Of a DNA stretch of 64,000 nt, positions 54,061-64,000 are shown piece by piece. A program made the position numbers and the translations under genes. The notes under the pieces were generated by a model that saw only the letters and a list, made by a program, of their open reading frames with translations, made no database searches and had not been told where the DNA came from. The DNA comes from Dendrolimus kikuchii (taxonomy: Eukaryota; Arthropoda; Insecta; Lepidoptera; Lasiocampidae): positions 14,666,388 through 14,730,387 of the forward strand of contig CM034406.1 of NCBI GenBank assembly GCA_019925095.2, in the 5' to 3' direction. The stretch's first letter is position 1, and each line of letters starts with the position of its first letter.

Positions 54061-54548
54061 GGCATAGTCAGGCATATGCCAATCATAAAGAAACTTATTA
54101 AAGGTTAAAATTTGTATTCAATATCATTCGTTATTAACAGTACTAACTTTAATTTATAAGAAGACACTTCTTGTAACTAATACGCTAAAAAAGTTAACTC
54201 TAGTCTGAAGTTATTTTTATATTATTATATATAGGCTTAGGAACAGTCGATGTCAGAGCTTGAAGAAACAAAACTGTACAGGAAAATATCATCTTACAAA
54301 TTTCCACTAACGAGTTCCTAACAATCAGCTTTTCTTTTGATCTAAACATTATGCTAACAATCTTTACGTCATTATCATGAAACAACTCCAACAAGCAATC
54401 ATAACTGTTTCTTATCCTCATTAAACTGTTATTTCATAGTTATTTGCAAAAGAATACAGTACATTAATTATGTAAAACGTTTAGAAAAGCATATTTTGTA
54501 GTATCACAGTTTAAATATATTTCTACCAGTAGCTGCACTGTGTAAATT

Positions 54549-54724
54549 CTAAGTGTAACGATACACCCGCGGAGCGTACCGCACGGAAAGTATGGTAACT
54601 GAAGGATCAGCGCTAATCCGAATTGGGCGTAATTTCCGTTGATGTGTCATCAATAAATTAAAAGAACCTCCAGCATCTTCTGCTGAAATTGCCACGCGGC
54701 ACGTTCCGCAGGTGTCACATTAGT
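54549..54724. repeat. MITE with imperfect CACCTGCGGAACGTGCCGC ends
   Basis: Left end CACCCGCGGAGCGTACCGC and right end GCGGCACGTTCCGCAGGTG are imperfect inverses; about 175 bp, no ORF. Confidence 0.62.
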
Positions 54725-55857
54725 CTAATTGTATGATAATTTTAGCTAATTAGAGAAAATATTTTTCACATACCAGTTTTGTAGCTAAAAGATCATTCGA
54801 CTCATTTCTTTGAAATAGTTTTATTTGTCCTACTCAGTTGTTGCGTATAACAAATGTAATAACGTATATCAATTATAATGAAAACAATATCTCTTTATTT
54901 TTTAACATGTAAAACATGAATAAATCTTACTCAATCATATGATTGTCAGTGTATTCCGTCAGTCACAATATTTACAAACTTTTATAATAAGTGACGTTTA
55001 TTATTCCTTATTGATATTTTTAAGAAATTTAAATATACATTTACGTTACATAAATCAAAATATTAGTAAACATTTAATGCCCTTGTAAACTTTTTCATGT
55101 GGTGCTGGAGAAATATTTTTACTAATGCCTAAAAATAAATAACATCTGACTTTGTAAGCTTTTTCCACACGAAACAAAATGTACATAACATACATATTAT
55201 GTAATGGTAGGATATATTATGAAAGAGAGACTAAATTACTTAATTATCTTTTAACGTGTATGGATAATTTTATATTAGGGAATTTATATCATAAAAATAA
55301 ATAAAAATTATTATCATCTATTACTAACCCCAACAACATGTATTAAAATATTGTCTGGATTTTCTTCATCATTTATTGCATGAGCTAACCGAGATAATAC
55401 ATTGCACTGTGATAGTACAATGAACTGGGCATTAAAATTTGAAAATGTGATTATCATCTTGTTGCTTTGAAAAATGAGGCGTAAAAATCTGAGCCCAAAA
55501 TAGGATACATTTTATCTAGCTAAGGTTCTTGCGCGATACGGGAAAGTATTTCATGCAAATGAAGTTGGTATTGTAGAAAGAAAGAAAGGTAATGTTTATT
55601 TAAAAAATTAACGACGTACTTAAATTGCTTACATGTGATTTAAAAAAAAATGCATATTTGAGAATTTAGGCATTTGAAATTGAAAATGCGTCATTTTCAA
55701 TAAACAAGGTTTGCACTCAGCTTATTGTTGTGCCGGAATGATATCCAACACAACGCTGATTTTCAGTGTAAACCTTCCTTTTGACGTGATACTACCCAAA
55801 AATATACATTTATATTTTTTGTTAGTCTAATTATAACAAATGGTGATTACATATATA

Positions 55858-56145
55858 AATAACAGCCCATAAACGTCCCACAGCTGGACTCGGGTGTTCC
55901 TCTATAGGGGAACGGACAGTATACCCGCCACGCTTGTCAAAGGCAGTTTGGCAAGTTTGACATATCGGTTATCTCGATGTGCAGGTGCATCACGATGTTT
56001 CCTTCGTCGTTGTTAGCGTGTGGTAATTGTAAGAATATGCACATTAGGTCAGAAAACTTCCTAAGTGGTGCATGCGTTCTGGCCAGATCGAACCCGCACC
56101 CTTTGAGTTTGGGACGCGTGCGCTAGCCATTACGCTACCACGACT
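55858..56145 (-). mobile_element. tRNA-derived SINE family T2, well-preserved head
   Basis: On the minus strand the head reads CGTGGTAGCGTAATGGCTAGCGC (A box region) and GGGTTCGATCT (B box), as in the 5' half of a tRNA gene, followed by the T2 body. Confidence 0.85.
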
Positions 56146-56655
56146 TATATACAAACTAATAAATAAATTTAAATAGGGAAAAAGTTTGAAAATAATATAA
56201 TAACTTCTGCCTTACACCATGACAAAGGAGGCGATAAAAAAATTTATGAAAAATATCGAGCCTTACCGCCTTTTTTCGTAAGCGACATTTGAACCTAAAT
56301 ATATTTTCTCTTGCAAAAGGTATTTTAAACTATTATTTTGGCTTAAGACTTAGTGTTTAATTCAATAGAGTCTAATATAACTAAACTGAAAGTCTTGAAA
56401 CAAAATAGTAGTTTAAATTACGTTCAGCAACAAAACTATACTTAGGTCAAAGTGGCTTACAATAAAATGGCAGTACCTATAGGCTCGATATATGAGCCCC
56501 AAATCGCCGTCAGTTAAGAACCTTCCAAAACGATGGCCGCGTTTCCCTGCTGTATGGCAACGCTAATATTGATTATAATTATTTTAAAATATATTTTTAC
56601 TGTTTTGGATTTTTTTTTTAATTTTAAACCCGTTAAAATGATGAATAAAGAAACT

Positions 56656-56927
56656 TTTTTTTTTAAGTTTCTGGCTTGGCAACTAGGCCTTTAAGCCAGG
56701 CGCAATTGTATTGTAGGCTACAATCCACACCATTCAATTGAGTTCTTGTGAAAACTTGAAAGGCCACATTTGACTATACAGTTCACATTTCTCACAAAAA
56801 CACATAATTACTACTCAACAACTATGAATATCCTACAACTATTGTTCATTTTAGAGTGATTTTACACATTTTTAGAAAATAAAACTGCACAGCACAACGT
56901 CCCCTTTCAGTTCCCGCCAAAAACTCC
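56656..56927 (-). mobile_element. Retroposon family C, copy 2 with target duplication
   Basis: Flanked by GAATAAAGAAACT (56643-56655 and 56928-56940). A T run at its low-coordinate end is the poly(A) tail on the minus strand. 272 bp; no coding capacity seen. Confidence 0.85.
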
Positions 56928-57595
56928 GAATAAAGAAACTCTGTGAAAGCGTAATCTTATGTTCTATTGTTATCATTCTTTTGTCTCATGTATGTTTTAA
57001 AATTTAAATATAGAACAAGTTTTTCGCATCGATTTCATATTTAGAATACTTATCAGTCAATATAACAACTTTTTAGCAATTTGCGCCTTTTATAGTATAA
57101 TAAACAACGTTTACAATATCTCATAAAAAGTAAACAATCATGTTAGCATAATGGTTCATGACAACAAAGCAGGAAAAATTAGTTTTAATAAAAATACGGC
57201 CATTGACATAGTTTCTGAAAAAGCCGTTGACGCATAGAATTACCCAAAAAAGTCTTTGTTAGAACTTTTTGCCAGACAAAGTAGCTAATTCGAGATTTCG
57301 AATTAGTTTGTTTTTCTCAGAATATGATAGTTGATGTTTTACTAATCAGTAGTTATAATATGAATGTATTATTTAAATTTTAACCTCACACGAACAAAAC
57401 TCAGGTAGACCGAGTCCCGAGCTCTCAAAGTGAAGCCGGCTTAAGGAAGCGGCTTTGGGAATAGGAAGCTGATCGCACCGCAGTGCATTACAAGAACTCA
57501 GTATTAAATAATTGAATTAGTACGATTAACAGTGGGAAAGTTTCCAGTAGATACATGACTATTAACCACAGAGAGTAAACCACATGTATAACTAT

Positions 57596-57830
57596 ACTCT
57601 GATTTTTAATTACCTGGACTAAAATGACAGCTGTGGTCGAGCTTTTTTTTTGATTCGTAAGTGAGTTGTGTAAGTTAAATCAACAACTCACCACTGTGAG
57701 TTAAATCCTACAGATTTTGTATAGAAATTTTATAGGATTCAACTCACAGTGGTGAGCTGCTCTAAGCTTGCAACATAAGTAAAGTTCGATCGCAGCTGTC
57801 ATTTTAGTCCAGGTAATTAAAAATCAGAGT
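57596..57830. mobile_element. Palindromic MITE (235 bp)
   Basis: Perfect terminal inverted repeat of 38 bp (ACTCTGATTTTTAATTACC... and its complement) and an inner inverted repeat CTCACCACTGTGAGTT / AACTCACAGTGGTGAG. Nearly the whole unit can fold on itself. No clear target duplication. Confidence 0.88.
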
Positions 57831-57921
57831 TTACGTAGAAAAGTTTTAAAGAAATGCTTCTTTTCATTTGAAACTCTTCTTCACATAGGCTTCTCCTATA
57901 CATTTATTCGTTTATTGGAGA

Positions 57922-58085
57922 CTAGTGGCCCGGCGCGGTTTCACCCGCCTATTACTACGACACTCCTTGTTAACGTAGCTGTCTAACAGTAAAAGAATTT
58001 TTAAAATCGGTTTAGTAGATCCAGAGATTACCCCCTACAACGTCACAAACTCACAAACTTTACCTCTTTATAATATTAGTATAGA
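57922..58085 (-). mobile_element. Non-autonomous Helitron-like element (164 bp)
   Basis: On the minus strand it begins TCTATACTAATATTATAAAG and ends GGGCCACTAG, between A and T. The hairpin GGCGGGT-GAA-ACCGCGCC precedes the end. About 80 bp of the 5' part is almost identical to 33738-33820. Confidence 0.77.
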
Positions 58086-58689
58086 TATAATAGTATCGTA
58101 AATACTTACAGGTTAGTCAAACATAGTATAATAAAATATTATAAGGGCGCCACTTTCGCAAAGTTGTTTAAACTCTAGCATTATGATAGGTGGCGAGAAA
58201 AGTGACATTGACATAGAAAGACAGATAAAAACAGACTTACATTACGAAAAGGGTTTCGTTCTAGCCAGATTAAATACGGAAGCATCAAAAGGAGAATAAT
58301 TCAAAATAATTATATTTGTATAAAATACATGAACTTAACGTTCTATGAATAACGACGCAAAAGTAACACTAAATAATAGTTTAAATAGACTGAATACATT
58401 ACAAGCCTATGAAGTCATAATACAGTTATTATTTACCAGGTCATGGCTTCCTTTTCTTTAGGATATCCGTGTGAATTCTTGTTTACAAACTTCACACTCT
58501 GATTGTCCCTGAATTATAATATTAGTCCTAAATTGTATATGGTATTGCGTAATATAATTCGTCATGCATGTCTTTATGTTTTGGTGTTTAAGTTTGAATA
58601 TTAATAAAGAAATATGCAGGTACTACAAGGATAGAATGAAGAACATGCTAGAGGAACTGACACTTAAAACAAGTGAAATAGTGTTCATC

Positions 58690-58875
58690 ATCTTACACCT
58701 TCGCTTCCGCCGGCGTCCCGATCGTAGGAGAAGGCCCAAGAAATGCTGGCTTGATGTTGTAAAGGATGACATGCGTACCAATGGTCTCAAAACGAGGGAT
58801 GCTGAAGACTGCTCCAAGTGGAGAAGAAAAAGTAGGAATGCGGACCCTGACGCTCCGAAGGCAACTGGGATTTAA
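58690..58875 (+). pseudogene. LINE tail (RPKKCWLDVVKDDM)
   Basis: Frame with RRPKKCWLDVVKDDMRTNGL, TRDAEDCSKWRRKSRNADP, stop at 58875. GRPKKRW.D.VK.DM is a recurrent C-terminal signature of LINE reverse transcriptases. Confidence 0.82.
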
Positions 58876-59306
58876 CGCTCGGATGATGATTATGACTGTA
58901 TATCATTTTACAAAACGGCGTCGCAACCTCATAGATTTTGTACGAGTCAACATACTTATGACATCATAAGTATGTACAAGTAAAAGGAGTAGGAGTGGAA
59001 ATAGCGCAGATGATAAATAAAAAAAACAACAACGTGGTATCTTTTAAAATCGGTAGGTATATTGTAGATTGATAAAAATAATCTTTTTATACAATTATTT
59101 TTAGAAGGTTATAAAATAATTTTTCTAAAATTTCAGGTTCAAGATAACATTATTGAAGCAGAAGCCATCTATGTCTAAATTGCAAGTATTAAAATATATC
59201 AAAAACATTAAACCTTTTTTGAAGGTTTAAAAATACTTGGCTGATCAGAGAGGCTGCTTTTGAAGAATCGTCTGGTGAAATTGACACCTGTGTAGATACA
59301 TACTAG

Positions 59307-59473
59307 CAGGGCTTTTTTGTGGGGGCACTTGAGGGCACGCAGTGCCCTTAAAGTAAATTTCGAAAATATAGAAAATTTTCCATAAACACTGAAAAAATAT
59401 ATAACAAAAAATTATAGACTTACAACTTTCGAGAATTAGCCTGCCCCCAAAAAATAAGTGGAAAAAAGGCATG
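59307..59473 (+). mobile_element. hAT-like MITE, deletion derivative of the 51.4-kb element
   Basis: Same ends (CAGGGCTTTTTTGTGGGGGCA and CTGCCCCCAAAAAATAAGTGG) but only 167 bp, without the coding part. Flanks CATACTAG / CATACCTG suggest an 8-bp duplication with two changes. Confidence 0.68.
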
Positions 59474-59945
59474 CATACCTGTAAGACATGGTATAAAGCT
59501 CCAATTTTTTTATACCTGTCATGTTTGTCACACGATCTACAAAAGCCACCGTTTTATTCCCTCGGGTTATTTGATTAACAATAATGCTGATCCCTCATGT
59601 ATTCTTTATTTGGGCTTACCTTATGCCGTGATTGTATTTTTATCAATCTAAACAAAATTTCAACATAAATACCTTTACAGTCCATTGAGTGGTGAACAAT
59701 AGTCAAATGCCGTATCCTATCACGTAGTGTCTCCCCTTGACATTACACGAAGCTTTCGCAACTAAAGGTCAATGAATAGACAATTTGAATGTCATATGTA
59801 TCAAAGCAATGCACTGAATTAAAGTTGAGAGCATAGACGAACAAAATACGACAAGTCCCGAGGATTCAGAGTGAAGCCGGTATAGGAAGCCGATTGCATC
59901 ACAATGCGTTATGAGAGCCTAGGATTAAATAATTAAATTTTACAA

Positions 59946-60226
59946 TAGTTAGATATGGTCTCCTTTTTATGATGTTCATATTAAAAGAATTGAATCTGTA
60001 CAAAAGCGATTCCTCTGGCATTTATGCTATAGCGAGCACAAGGCAAAATTTTTACCATCTTACACATCTCGACTTAAGCACTACAAACTTCATAGCCTTC
60101 AACAACGAAGAACATTACTTGACCAAATCATTCTTTTTAAAGTCATAAATGGTAACATTGACTGTCCACCCTTATTAGAATTATTTAATATACGTGTGTG
60201 TGCCCTCTAGACTTCCTAGAATTAAC
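59946..60226 (+). pseudogene. Jockey/I-type LINE reverse transcriptase C-terminus, 5' half of a split remnant
   Basis: Open frame WSPFYDVHIKRIESVQKRFL, then SRLKHYKLHSLQQRRTLLD and FKVINGNIDCP. This is the usual sequence after the polymerase thumb in jockey-like LINEs. It is continued at 60880-60996 after the family P insertion; a small slip in a GT run near 60192 shifts the frame. Confidence 0.85.
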
Positions 60227-60239
60227 AAATTTCTACCCT

Positions 60240-60866
60240 ATAATATTTTCTTTAGTTTTCGCGACTTGTATACATAATAAAACTACGTTTTAACGGTTTT
60301 AAGCGCGGTAATTTTATTTGATTTACACCCAAATTTCAATAGAGAAGATGGTTGGCAAGTACCACCTGTTTGGGATCCAATCATCAAAACTATTAAGACC
60401 CAAACCCAGCAAAAACCAGCTGTCAGGCCTCAAGACACTGTGAGCTCTTTCTGCATACAACGGAACACAAACCAACTTGACTAATAATTACTTTTATTTT
60501 TCCTTCCACCCATTTTAATATTATATAAAATTATTACAGCTAGGCATGTTTGCTGAAGAGTTTCTTGCGCCGCTTCTTCTCTTCAAGCTATAACATGTTG
60601 CGAAGCAGTAGTAAATTAGATTAGGCTCCGATAGAGTAAAATACCCATAACCAAAACAAAATTAAAAAATAACCATAAACAAAATTAAAATTAAATAATT
60701 AAAATTAACAAGTTGGCGGTAGGCGAAATAAAACTTTAACAATACTCGTTGACACTTGACATCTTTGTCTTCCGTGATCACGGCCACTGAAAAGTGGCCG
60801 AAACGTCGGAAAAACCAAAATCAAATAAAATTACCGCGCTTAAAACCATTAAAACGTAGTTTTATT
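60240..60866 (+). mobile_element. Hairpin element family P, 627-bp copy splitting a LINE remnant
   Basis: A 13-bp duplication AAATTTCTACCCT frames it (60227-60239 and 60867-60879). The same GGCCACT-GAAA-AGTGGCC hairpin is followed by GAAACGTCGG near 60780-60812. This copy also has inverted ends of about 50 bp (60277-60330 against 60815-60866) that the copy at 5.5 kb lacks. Confidence 0.8.
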
Positions 60867-60879
60867 AAATTTCTACCCT

Positions 60880-60996
60880 ACCATACAGCGTCTACCAAAA
60901 CCAACTTGGGTTTTCACGCCACTTGTAACCGTTTGATGAGGCAGTATAACAATAGTGTAATAAAAAATAAAGATATACTTAGTTATTTTTTCGGGT
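60880..60996 (+). pseudogene. Jockey/I-type LINE reverse transcriptase C-terminus, 3' half
   Basis: Continues the remnant that ends at 60226: YHTASTKTNLGFHATCNR, RQYNNSVIKNKDILSYFFG, stop at 60996. The target duplication lies at the join, so the two halves were contiguous before family P inserted. Confidence 0.82.
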
Positions 60997-61340
60997 AAAT
61001 CAACAAATTTCGGCAATTTTTTTAAATTCATTTCTATCAGATCAACAGTAAATTATTTACACTTGTATACATAGCATATACCAAAGACACACACACACAC
61101 GTTAACATTACAAACGTACTAATGAAATATCGTAAAAAAAATGTATGTTTCTTTCAGCATGATGTGATAACCTATAATTAACTTTGCACTTAGACGAATA
61201 ACTCAATGTAATAATATAAACAGATGTATGTACTAGTGTAAGACTTGTTGATTGTTCTTAATAAATTTAAAAAAAATTGTACAGATAAAGGCGTAATCGT
61301 TTCCAGTGGTGGTGAAAAAGCCATAGTAGCTTAGTGGCTT

Positions 61341-61572
61341 TTTTTTATTGCAAGAGATCAGCAGACAGACAGACGGCCCACTTGATGGAAAGCGGTTACC
61401 ATCGCCTATGGACATTTGCAACACCAAAGTCGCTACAAATGCGCTGCTGCTCTCTTAAGGGAGACTGGAACCTGGTCACTAATGCCGGAACACAACGCAA
61501 GGTTGTTATGGCGACATACTTTAGACTAAGGATGGTAGCTATTCAGTCGGGCAAATGCCCTACCACCTGACA
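61341..61572 (-). repeat. Retroposon family A, reverse copy
   Basis: TTTTTTTATTGCAAGAGATCAG to GGGCAAATGCCCTACCACC; directly followed by a T2 SINE. Confidence 0.86.
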
Positions 61573-61573
61573 T

Positions 61574-61785
61574 GGCTAGCGCAAGCGTCCCAATCTCCTT
61601 CGAACCGGCAGCCGCGGCTTTTGGTTCGAATCATGGCCGGGAAGCATGCACCATTTAGCCTGTTTCCTGACCTTATGTGTGTATGTTTATGTGCATATTG
61701 TTACAATTACCATGTGCTAACGGCGGAGGTAAACTTCGTGATGAAACCTACACAATGGGCTGTTATTATATTATATTATACTTTC
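61574..61785 (+). mobile_element. SINE family T2, plus-strand copy
   Basis: Head TGGCTAGCGCAAGCGTCCC and TTTTGGTTCGAATCATGG (B box), body with TGTTACAATTACCATGTGC, end ATGGGCTGTTATTAT. Confidence 0.78.
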
Positions 61786-62119
61786 CAATAGATACAATAC
61801 TATTAATCACACAGATGTAAATTATTAACCACACAGATGTAAACTATTAACGACACAGATACTACATAAATGTATACACATAAGTTTTTAATGATTGCTT
61901 CATTTGACACTCGTCTTTTTCTTTTCTTGACGTCCCTTCGTCTATACTTTTACTCCTTCGTCTGAGGTTGAGAGTAATTTTTTTCTAATAGTTTTTATTT
62001 TATCATCAATACCTATTATTTATAAAAAATAATCGTGATAGCTTAGGAGGTACATACAACTCTTAAGTCACAAAGTCACAAAGTCGCATATCAAAACAGA
62101 CTGGCTTCTTATCCTGGCC

Positions 62120-62345
62120 GTGAAACAGGCATCGGGAAATAGGCAGCTTTTTGACTAAACGTGCATATTATTACAATACCACGTGCTGACAGTGAAGGAA
62201 AACATGATGAAACCTGTAGGTCGAGATATCCGATGTATCAAATCCACCAAACTGCCTTAGACGCCACAGGTCCTGTCTGTTGTCCTCATAATTAGAAGGT
62301 CCGAGCCTAATAGTGGGTCGTTTATCGGCTGTTATTATATTGTAG
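62120..62345 (+). repeat. SINE family T2, plus-strand copy without head
   Basis: Matches T2 from TGCATATTATTACAATACCACGTGC to GTTTATCGGCTGTTATTATATT; the B box is absent. Confidence 0.7.
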
Positions 62346-63486
62346 AAACACCAGCTTTCAATTAAATTTTAGCATACCTATATTTTCTAATGACATACAG
62401 ACAATTTAATATTATTAATATAGATGACAGTTGTTTACATGTTAATTAATATGCGCCACTCATAAACGTTGACGTGCAATAAATTATATTTGCGCTATAA
62501 AAGATAATGACGCGAATGAAGCACCCATTATATTCATAGTGACCCCAAATATGGCTTAAATCAAATTCTCAGCATAAATTCGGACATAAACTTCTATTTG
62601 TCACGCTACTGCTTCGTCTGGGATAATAATATCGTAATTAAAATTTCCACACAGATGTAGCGATGATGGGTATAAATGCATTATTTGTGATGCGATATCG
62701 TCATTAACTAGAAATGACGTTAAATATCGACAGATAACGTCTGTATATACAATAATGTAGCTATTCGTTAACGGAGTTATATTTAATGCTATAAATAAAA
62801 CGCATTTAGCCGTAGTCAATAACTATAATATTATCGTGGATGGACCCCAGCATAACAAGTATGCTTGTCAGTCAGTCAGGTTTTCAGCTCCTTTGAGTGG
62901 GATATCGAACTAAATACTGTTTACTCCGACTTCAACTGGCAGAGTAAAGACCCTCCGGTGATGTGACTTTGGAGCTGCTGGAGGCTTCCCTACTGGTGCC
63001 TACACAACAACTCTCAATGGCTGATCTATGGCTACCGGTGGCCTTCGCAGGTTTCGCGTAAGCTACATCGGTGGCTTCGTTGGCCATTTTGTGGCGACCG
63101 ATGGCCAATTAAATAATGTTAGCTTAACCGATAAAGCCACCTTTCTTCTCTTGTTATATTATACAATTTGTCGCCGTCAGAGTAGGTATATATCACAATT
63201 TTGACGAGAAAAATTCACCAAAAATTTAATTTTTAATTAATTGTTGTTAATTTTGGTGAGTAATAGAGTGTTATTTCTATATATATACAAAATTCTAATG
63301 TACAACAATAGGTTTATATAGATAGGTATTGTAAATGAATACCTTAAACAGGTTCACGGAAGTTCCCATATAGAACTGACGTCGAATTTTTAATGATGCA
63401 AAAACTTACTGCGCGTTACGTCGAAGCGTGTCGATCGCAAAACAGGTTTCTTTGTTGATGTTGGTTACAGTAAAAAATCTTTTTTT

Positions 63487-63755
63487 ATTCCATGAGGTCA
63501 GCAGACAGGCAGACGGCTCACTTGATGGAAAGCGGTTACCATCGTCTATGGACATTTGTAACACCAAAGTGGAAAGCGGTTACCATCGCGGCATACTCTA
63601 GACCAGGGGTGGTAGCCATGGACATTCGGTAGACATGGCCACTAATACCGGAACACAACTCAAGATTGTTATGGCGGCATACTCCAGACCAGGGATGGTA
63701 GCCATCCAGACACGAAATTGTATTCTTTTTCTCCGTTCCTGCACGGATATAACAT
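63487..63755 (-). repeat. Retroposon family A, reverse, internally rearranged
   Basis: The GGAAAGCGGTTACCATCG segment occurs twice, as does ACTC(T/C)AGACCAGGG; ends TTCTTTTTCTCCGTTCCTGCACGG. Confidence 0.82.
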
Positions 63756-64000
63756 CTAATATATAATTATCTATTTTTATGTATAAAAGGCAGTGATGGA
63801 TTTGTATGTGTTTCCAAGTAGAGAACAACAGACTCATTAATAGCCCAGCTAATGCACAATGGATAATGTGGTCTACGGATCAACACTAAAGACATTTCAA
63901 GACGTTGAGTGTCCTCGAAGAAATAATTTAATCAATTTAGTTGAAATTCACAAAATCTAAAGGTGAATTTAGATAGTACATTTCTGTGATTCAATTTAAT

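Larger units (their letters stand above)
53400..55857. other. Upstream of gene B: gene-free AT-rich stretch
   Basis: Very AT-rich, with one T1 SINE remnant and one MITE. A 5' exon of gene B could lie here or further up, but none could be recognised. Confidence 0.5.

Noticed and set aside
56040..56145. tRNA gene on the minus strand (GTAGCGTAATGGCTAGCGC, GGGTTCGAT)
   Set aside because: The head runs into a repeated body shared by five copies; SINE T2.
60770..60815. Hammerhead ribozyme in the hairpin element (GAAAC after a stem)
   Set aside because: The CUGANGA core with a separate stem II is not present; only a GNRA-capped hairpin and GAAAC can be seen.

Overview
This window is AT-rich, intron-containing and crowded with transposable elements. 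It reads as nuclear DNA of an insect, most probably a moth or butterfly (Lepidoptera). That assignment is inference: it rests on CRAL-TRIO genes of the expanded insect type and on repeat families (tRNA-derived SINEs, LINE tails, Helitron-like and mariner elements) typical of such genomes. There is no bacterial, viral or organellar gene set, no operon and no CRISPR array.

Two host genes can be assembled exon by exon, both on the minus strand and about 35 kb apart. Gene A (8616 down to 2229) has seven coding exons that splice into a 306-residue CRAL-TRIO (Sec14-like, alpha-tocopherol transfer protein-like) lipid carrier. Gene B (49422 down to 43937) has five coding exons that give a much more divergent 326-residue CRAL-TRIO protein with a basic C-terminal extension. 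Its last exon lies 2.2 kb beyond the previous one, across an intron that holds a decayed mariner, a perfect 31-bp-arm palindrome and a (TA)n tract of about 51 units. The genes share three intron positions and phases and differ at four others, so they are old paralogues.

The 35 kb between the genes and the 14.5 kb upstream of gene B are built of repeats. They include: six 5'-truncated copies of one LINE that all end in a (TATG)n tail and all have 10-13 bp target-site duplications (one insertion is only 38 bp); about 15 copies of a poly(A)-tailed retroposon of about 300 bp (family A here); two tRNA-derived SINE families; a GC-rich poly(A) retroposon nested twice inside LINE tails; a hairpin-bearing element with 13-bp duplications, one copy of which splits a LINE reverse transcriptase remnant; two Helitron-like elements with TC...CTAG ends between A and T; hAT-like deletion derivatives; and several palindromic or inverted-repeat MITEs. 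Family names (A, T1, T2 and so on) are local labels made for this window.

No clearly new functional system is visible. The best leads are the divergent CRAL-TRIO paralogue with its distant last exon, the palindrome next to the mariner, the LINE family that inserts only its 3' end, and the hairpin element. All splice sites, repeats and duplications were read by eye; no alignment or search was run.
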